A DNA stretch of 64,000 nucleotides from Hemileia vastatrix. Taxonomy: Eukaryota > Basidiomycota > Pucciniomycetes > Pucciniales > Zaghouaniaceae. Below, piece by piece: positions 62,101 through 64,000 of the stretch (its first letter is position 1; each line of letters opens with the position of its first letter). Location of the stretch: NCBI GenBank assembly GCA_030280995.1, contig JASXTE010000013.1:8649001-8713000 (forward strand), written 5' to 3'. Under the pieces are notes generated by a model. It was given only the letters and a program-made list of their open reading frames with translations. It was not told where the DNA came from and did not search any database. The translations under genes and the position numbers were made by a program.

Positions 62101-62322
62101 TTTCCAAAAAGAAGAGGAAGACCTAAGAAGAACCCTCAGGAAGTCACAGAAACAGCAGAAATTGATAAAATTCTCAATGAAAGAATTATCACTTCTGAAA
62201 GAGGTACTGAATATTTATTGAGATATAAGAACAAATCATCTGAACATGATGCATGGATACCTGGCAAGGAAATTTCAAATCTGACTGCTCTGTTGAAAAA
62301 ATACAAAATGAAAAAATCTTAG
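56155..62322 (+). CDS. gag-pol: Element I Gag-Pol polyprotein with chromodomain
   Basis: A single intact frame of 2055 codons encodes the proteins for packaging, reverse transcription and integration. Residues 1-225 overlap ORF0. Residue 226 is the Met of MVSNLV, an alternative start. A coiled-coil region (about 316-440) precedes the gag core (about 564-735, NWPKLDQYPTFDG). The zinc-knuckle variant C-x2-C-x7-H-x-C is at 775-788. The protease has DSGAGG at 888. Reverse transcriptase runs from about 1086 with YIDD at 1243-1246. RNase H has Asp 1392. The integrase has a zinc finger (H1625, H1632, C1662, C1665) and the triad D1695, D1757, E1793 (35-residue spacing). A chromodomain-like tail lies at about 2006-2048 (EYLLRYKNKSSEHDAWIP), which likely guides insertion to particular chromatin. 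No frameshift is needed between Gag and Pol. Confidence 0.96.
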   Translation: MSNNLAEKMDNMQVDEIEIDYDADTVSSSKVGHKKSYANTKNSHTAGCGNDRKCKQTKPPSPSTTEGSKASSASRRSSKRLQNKKASSATTNQQPIQSYKRVENRKHDVQSKGRHIVGSGPRTQEPDSGPGPSSVASQSASVSGSTFTATQLNHPKSKYYGSRAMEMGLSNESLPTECATPSSSSAWPIQNTQFPSTSSSLPTRQEKEGPSTIPNPVPGEVSSSAMVSNLVDSHLGMFSNKSSSAGNIIEHGERTVKPVKRQLPVTSSPIDVISKLSFDEPLHLTSTSLINPSLAIKNDSVPPEIYTLIEKTSEEILKDTLDFNIVKDKHVRDVLIHENDRLNNLHLQCKVSSSVQDTAYLKIKETLNIVLSQQKQIRSDHRSISDRNISLHKTLSELKPLIEENYSFKNEIKSLQNEFKKLKNDFHALSTKHSVSEDRNVLSLAKVNDQMSEIPRIRNYVSDLQEKFSTLTINNELNEISANKLHKNKEKKPEQSSSFLPHISTIKQTDNESVESFATSKKSCDGHAPAVSVNNEISEHLAKLQELLLMNNSNQKVDHPSSQKNWPKLDQYPTFDGDSSSDWQRFIQRIDNLKRSYKLPDEEIVSKLISLFSNVALMWYESVLLDNNHYTWNDWKSLIENQFGGSKFRLAQQRLYENTRYVSSSVEKPIVFLMKITKILRAIDPKMDYDIWRDKILYKLPNSLRDLIVARTEHVRENSSFINICNEVLLNHRYEPKNYLSKSYKDQNKPSIKLPEKSGRPSAPVAPKKYATNTCYKCNKPWQKGHVCDKKIHLVEQNEDTDEVELDVNNSSSDCESNISYDNESVKDVLMLEHDVNYLNNISKDCVLNLSSVENAEIIKDITNNSIPISPLKAPVIINGKNVDVVLDSGAGGSVVSEKALASVDKEYLSKLFPITSEKWRGYGSTLFPIGKYKTSVFFKYNGGFVRAICEFVVMKNDNLSNWFIMGNDILTIFGVKLDPANNCFTLGMNGKRKFKISSPRPSGHLLKSCNSLTQCKGRTTTEMDDLLHEINTASFGDQLTSEQKDSIVASTTSFPMAFAHGSHVLGIVQEEMNITLSCNLSDIPPSLKKKPYPASPSKRKDIEDNIETFLKMNIIEKVDVTPKYCVISPVLISYEKDKARLCGDYRALNTYTVDDIYPLPRINLIHATLQGAKFISCLDGNKGYHQVPVEENSQKFLLIATHMGIYKYVRMPFGPKNAPSVFQKVMDNTFHQEIIEDWLMVYIDDIIVFSKTFDEHMIHLNRVFQKMDEINMTLSLKKCKFGFQSLKVLGHVVSGLQICVDHNKVAAIQNVKAPTSVREIQSFLGMCGYYIQYIKNYQVIALPLTKLTRKDVAFLWNNDCQKAFNTLKSCLMTAPILALPDFNKPFVLYTDASFICLGAALHQKQIINDKSSEVVICYISRNLRNSELKYGATQLECLAFVWALEKLHYYLDDQKFELVTDCSAVKSLLNLKTPNRHMFRWQLAVQEYRGRMTIIHRAGNFHSNVDMLYRLPLPNNDSNPAYVPEDDTVHIHGIFIVDMEEELLQLILDSYDKDSDLNKLVTILNDPKNASIQALIKTLPAKYQNALNKGKFSIEDGYIYYRRKLTNVIVIPPSMKETILKLCHDDILAGHFDLEKTLIRIKNTAWWANMSEDTKLYVESCDSCQKSKRLTGKRAGLLQHIEAPSAPWKIINMDFVTGLPVAGKDSFSSCWVIVDRFTKMCKFIPTHKDVSTKELAFLWWSYMFNIIGFPKAIISDRDPKFTSEFWTSLMDICGCELKLSTAHHPQTDGLAERMIQTLEDMIRRYCAFGLEYKDNDRFTHDWVTLLPGLEFAYNSTVHSVTEKKPFELWLGYVPNTPAQILNNKLPKLELHPGVKSFMQMQQLCRKHAQSCIDKAFEYEKKRWDKSHKEYTFNKDDEVLISTVHFNLQGNHKLKDPFVGPFVVKRMVGNNAVEVVLYSPYDRKHPVFPISLLKPYTSNSDLFPKRRGRPKKNPQEVTETAEIDKILNERIITSERGTEYLLRYKNKSSEHDAWIPGKEISNLTALLKKYKMKKS
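56303..56836 (+). CDS. ORF0: overlapping coiled-coil / WKWD protein (beta)
   Basis: This +1 frame lies inside gag-pol codons and is open from ATG 56246; 56303 is the start favoured by comparison with F. It gives 177 residues: KKLPLPQQISNLSSHIKELK (helical), LWDQVQELRNQ, a Gln/Pro-rich stretch, WKWDYLMSHYQQN, HPYQQGRRKK and final GKFPPLPW. Copies D and F keep WKWDYL or its traces, PGPSRT, GGRRKK and FPxLPW in the same frame. The stop TAA (56834-56836) overlaps the in-frame gag Met at 56830 as ATGGTAA. The protein is unlike anything I recognise. Whether it is translated by leaky scanning or is followed by reinitiation is inferred only. Confidence 0.62.
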   Translation: MTGNANKPNPLPPVPQKEVKPLVPQEGLPKGFKIKKLPLPQQISNLSSHIKELKTENMTYKAKVDTLWDQVQELRNQIQAQAPPQLPPNQPQFQAQPSQPPSSTIQNPNTMEVEQWKWDYLMSHYQQNVQHPPHHQPGPSRTPNFHPPPHPYQQGRRKKAQAQSQTQSQGKFPPLPW

Positions 62323-62344
62323 CATTTTTTTTTATTGTTTTTTT

Positions 62345-62356
62345 AGAGTGAGGGAG
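62345..62356 (+). other. Polypurine tract of element I
   Basis: AGAGTGAGGGAG immediately precedes the 3' LTR. It follows the gag-pol stop by about 22 bases and the T-rich box TTTTTTTTATTGTTTTTTT. Confidence 0.9.
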
Positions 62357-63498
62357 TGTCAGCCAGGCTATTCCAGGAGTCCAGTAAATGATATATAAAT
62401 TATAAAACCTTAAAGAGTGGGTAAGACTTGTATTTAATGAATATAACTTAATATTTTATTGCATAATGAAATTATATAAGAATTTTCTTATATACAAGTG
62501 TTACATTAAATTTATTGGTTATATATATTTTTATATACAGTTAAATTGAACATAATATAATATATTCTACAAATAATGGCGCATTTTAATGTATTTAATA
62601 ATTCTAAATTTATATTTAATTAATTGAAAAACATATATTATAATTATAACTGTAAAATTGATTTATAATATATTTAAATTAATTACTTAAATTTATATAT
62701 TAAATAATACCTCTCATATGATACTAAACAATAATTAATGACGCATCTTTTGACCCTTAATTGTGTTGGAAAAAAACAAATAAATTAATTTATACTAAAT
62801 TGAGATTAATTACATGTTTTGTTGCGTCAAAGTATTTTTTGTTTCACTTAAAATATCCTTTAATCAGATTGTACCATCTGTTTGGAATTATATTTCTCAT
62901 AGTTCCTATGTTCCAATCTTGTTTAGTTATTCACTATTTTTCACTTACTGATTTGGGAATTAATGACGGGAAAATTGGATTCTTAATTGGGATTTTAATT
63001 AATTGTTTCATGTTTTTCTCTATATTGTTATGTTTCATTTACTCTTTTGATATATTTGTTTTACTTCATTCTAATCATTGTATTTACAAAGATAGTAGCG
63101 CTTCAGAGGACCCATTGCCTATAAAAGGGCCTTGGATAATCCCCTGTAGCCTCATCACTTATTAAACACTCAACAAATTAAATAACTATTTTATTACGTT
63201 TATATTTTTTTTATTAGTAATACAAATCTAATTAAATGTCTATATAACAAATCAAAGGTTGCTTTAAGTCTGATAGTGATTAAAAGTGTTTGCCGGGCAG
63301 AACCCTTACATTAAATAATATTATTATTAATAAATACTAAGCTTTTGTCATCTCTCAAAGTTGCTCGTCGTTGTTTTCCCTCTTAAATAAAATTAAAATA
63401 TCCTATTACAAATTATTCCTTTTATTTTCCCTTGTCCTCCTTCTTCTCTCCTCCTTTTCCCCTAATTTTCTTACCTTCTTCTAGACAACTGACCGACA
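62357..63498 (+). repeat. 3' LTR of element I
   Basis: This 1142-bp copy pairs with 54323-55463 and ends CTGACCGACA before the TGGAC duplication. The TATAAAA box is at 63120-63126 and could drive transcription into the right flank. Confidence 0.95.
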
Positions 63499-63840
63499 TG
63501 GACCCTCCTTGCTAACATCCGTTAACCCTTTAATCCTCCACTATCCATTTCGTCAATGCTCACTACCCCTTTTAATAATTCACAGACATTTAATAAACCT
63601 TTTAGTGCACCATTACATTGACTATTGCTCTGTGCGTCGCTTATTGAGGAAAAGACTGAGACACACTATTGAGAGATTGACTAATTTAGATTTAGAGTTT
63701 AGACTAGTGCGGTTGAATAGCGAGTACACAAAGGAAAGTCACAGTTGCTATGTAGAATTTCTTTCTGCGCTTCGAGTATGGATTTAGACTTCTTTTTATT
63801 GATTTAATGAGCTACTTTTGCCTCGAGTGTCACGTGGCGC
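63499..63840. other. Host-like flank right of element I
   Basis: The sequence continues from 54322 after the TGGAC duplication and is not repeated in the window. A plus-strand open stretch ends at 63787 (LLRKRLRHTIERLTNLDLEF and on), but the part before it does not look coding. A CACGTG E-box-like palindrome lies near 63832. No gene is called. Confidence 0.4.
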
Positions 63841-63855
63841 ATGACAGATGCCTGG

Positions 63856-64000
63856 GTATAAAAATGCGAGCTCCGTTGAGCATGAGACATTTACTTCCCA
63901 CACTAGTTTCCCTGTATTTAATTTTTGTTTATTCATTTATTATTATTATATCAACTTGTCCTACTCCAGCTCCTACACCTCCTCACCCCAAAGCCAATGG
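63856..64000 (+). other. Possible promoter and start of a gene, cut by window edge
   Basis: TATAAAAA at about 63857 is followed by ATG at 63882. That frame stays open for 39 codons to the window end and reads MRHLLPTLVSLYLIFVYSFI, then Ile-rich, then a Pro/Thr-rich stretch. This looks like a signal peptide or anchor followed by a secreted stalk. The ATG is only about 25 bp from the TATA box, which is close for a transcribed start, so the stretch may instead be a leader for the ATG at 63997. Low confidence. Confidence 0.3.

Larger units (their letters stand above)
54323..63498 (+). mobile_element. Element I: complete young beta chromovirus
   Basis: LTRs of 1141 and 1142 bp bound it, and TGGAC is duplicated at 54318-54322 and 63499-63503. 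The parts in order are 5' LTR, primer binding site, AT-rich leader, one 2055-codon gag-pol frame with an overlapping ORF0, T-rich box, polypurine tract and 3' LTR. I count about seven substitutions and one 1-bp indel between the LTRs, roughly 0.6 percent, so insertion was recent. All catalytic residues are present, which makes it potentially autonomous. It is the best reference for reading the broken copies B, D and F. Confidence 0.97.

Noticed and set aside
63509..63787. 92-codon open stretch in the right flank
   Set aside because: The N-terminal half looks non-coding, no start context or domain is visible, and it is short; kept only as a remark under the flank.

Overview
The window is a nested cluster of long terminal repeat (LTR) retrotransposons from a fungal genome, most likely a basidiomycete. 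The signs are AT-rich DNA, a short GT-AG intron of 84 bp, a fungal-type Zn(II)2Cys6-like protein, and Ty3/Gypsy polyproteins of the kinds I associate with Agaricomycotina. The species cannot be named from the sequence. Almost nothing is ordinary host DNA: only 53857-54322 and 63499-64000 look like single-copy flank.

Four kinds of Ty3/Gypsy element can be told apart. I use working names. Alpha (LTR about 0.8 kb): copies A (745-6611) and E (33409-38353) plus a solo LTR (22723-23528). Beta (LTR about 1.1-1.2 kb): degraded copies B (about 21057-26537), D (26538-33408) and F (44263-48296), a solo LTR (44928-46061), and one complete copy, I (54323-63498), with a 2055-codon gag-pol frame. Gamma (LTR about 1.18 kb): copies H (38354-44262) and G (49511-53856) and the LTR at 1-744. 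Alpha, beta and gamma are related chromoviruses: they share a zinc-knuckle variant, a C-terminal chromodomain-like tail and the same polypurine-tract region. The fourth, C (7129-20169, minus strand), is a very different 13.0-kb element.

Layout from left to right: gamma LTR; degraded alpha A with a 261-bp CACTA-like MITE inside; an unassigned LTR split by element C; beta B (minus) carrying an alpha solo LTR; beta D (minus), inserted in the gag of B and joined head to head with alpha E (plus); gamma H, which has lost protease to mid-integrase; beta F (minus), broken by a beta solo LTR; an LTR remnant; gamma G (minus); host-like flank; the young beta element I; host-like flank with a possible gene start at the right edge.

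Element C has matching 1112-bp LTRs, a 5-bp target duplication, a tRNA-Lys-type primer binding site, a gag-protease frame, a textbook -1 slippery heptamer, and a pol frame in the -1 register. Between pol and the 3' LTR lie 3.6 kb that hold an antisense two-exon Zn2Cys6-like gene and arrays of a short hairpin. About 29 hairpin copies are scattered through C, several inside pol, with paired base changes in the stem.

The second notable system is a small overlapping reading frame (called ORF0 here) in the gag leader of beta and gamma elements. It lies in the +1 frame, encodes a coiled-coil/Pro-Gln-rich protein with a WKWD motif, and ends Trp-stop at TGGTAA. In I, H and D this overlaps the ATG of the downstream gag frame. 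It is conserved in five copies.
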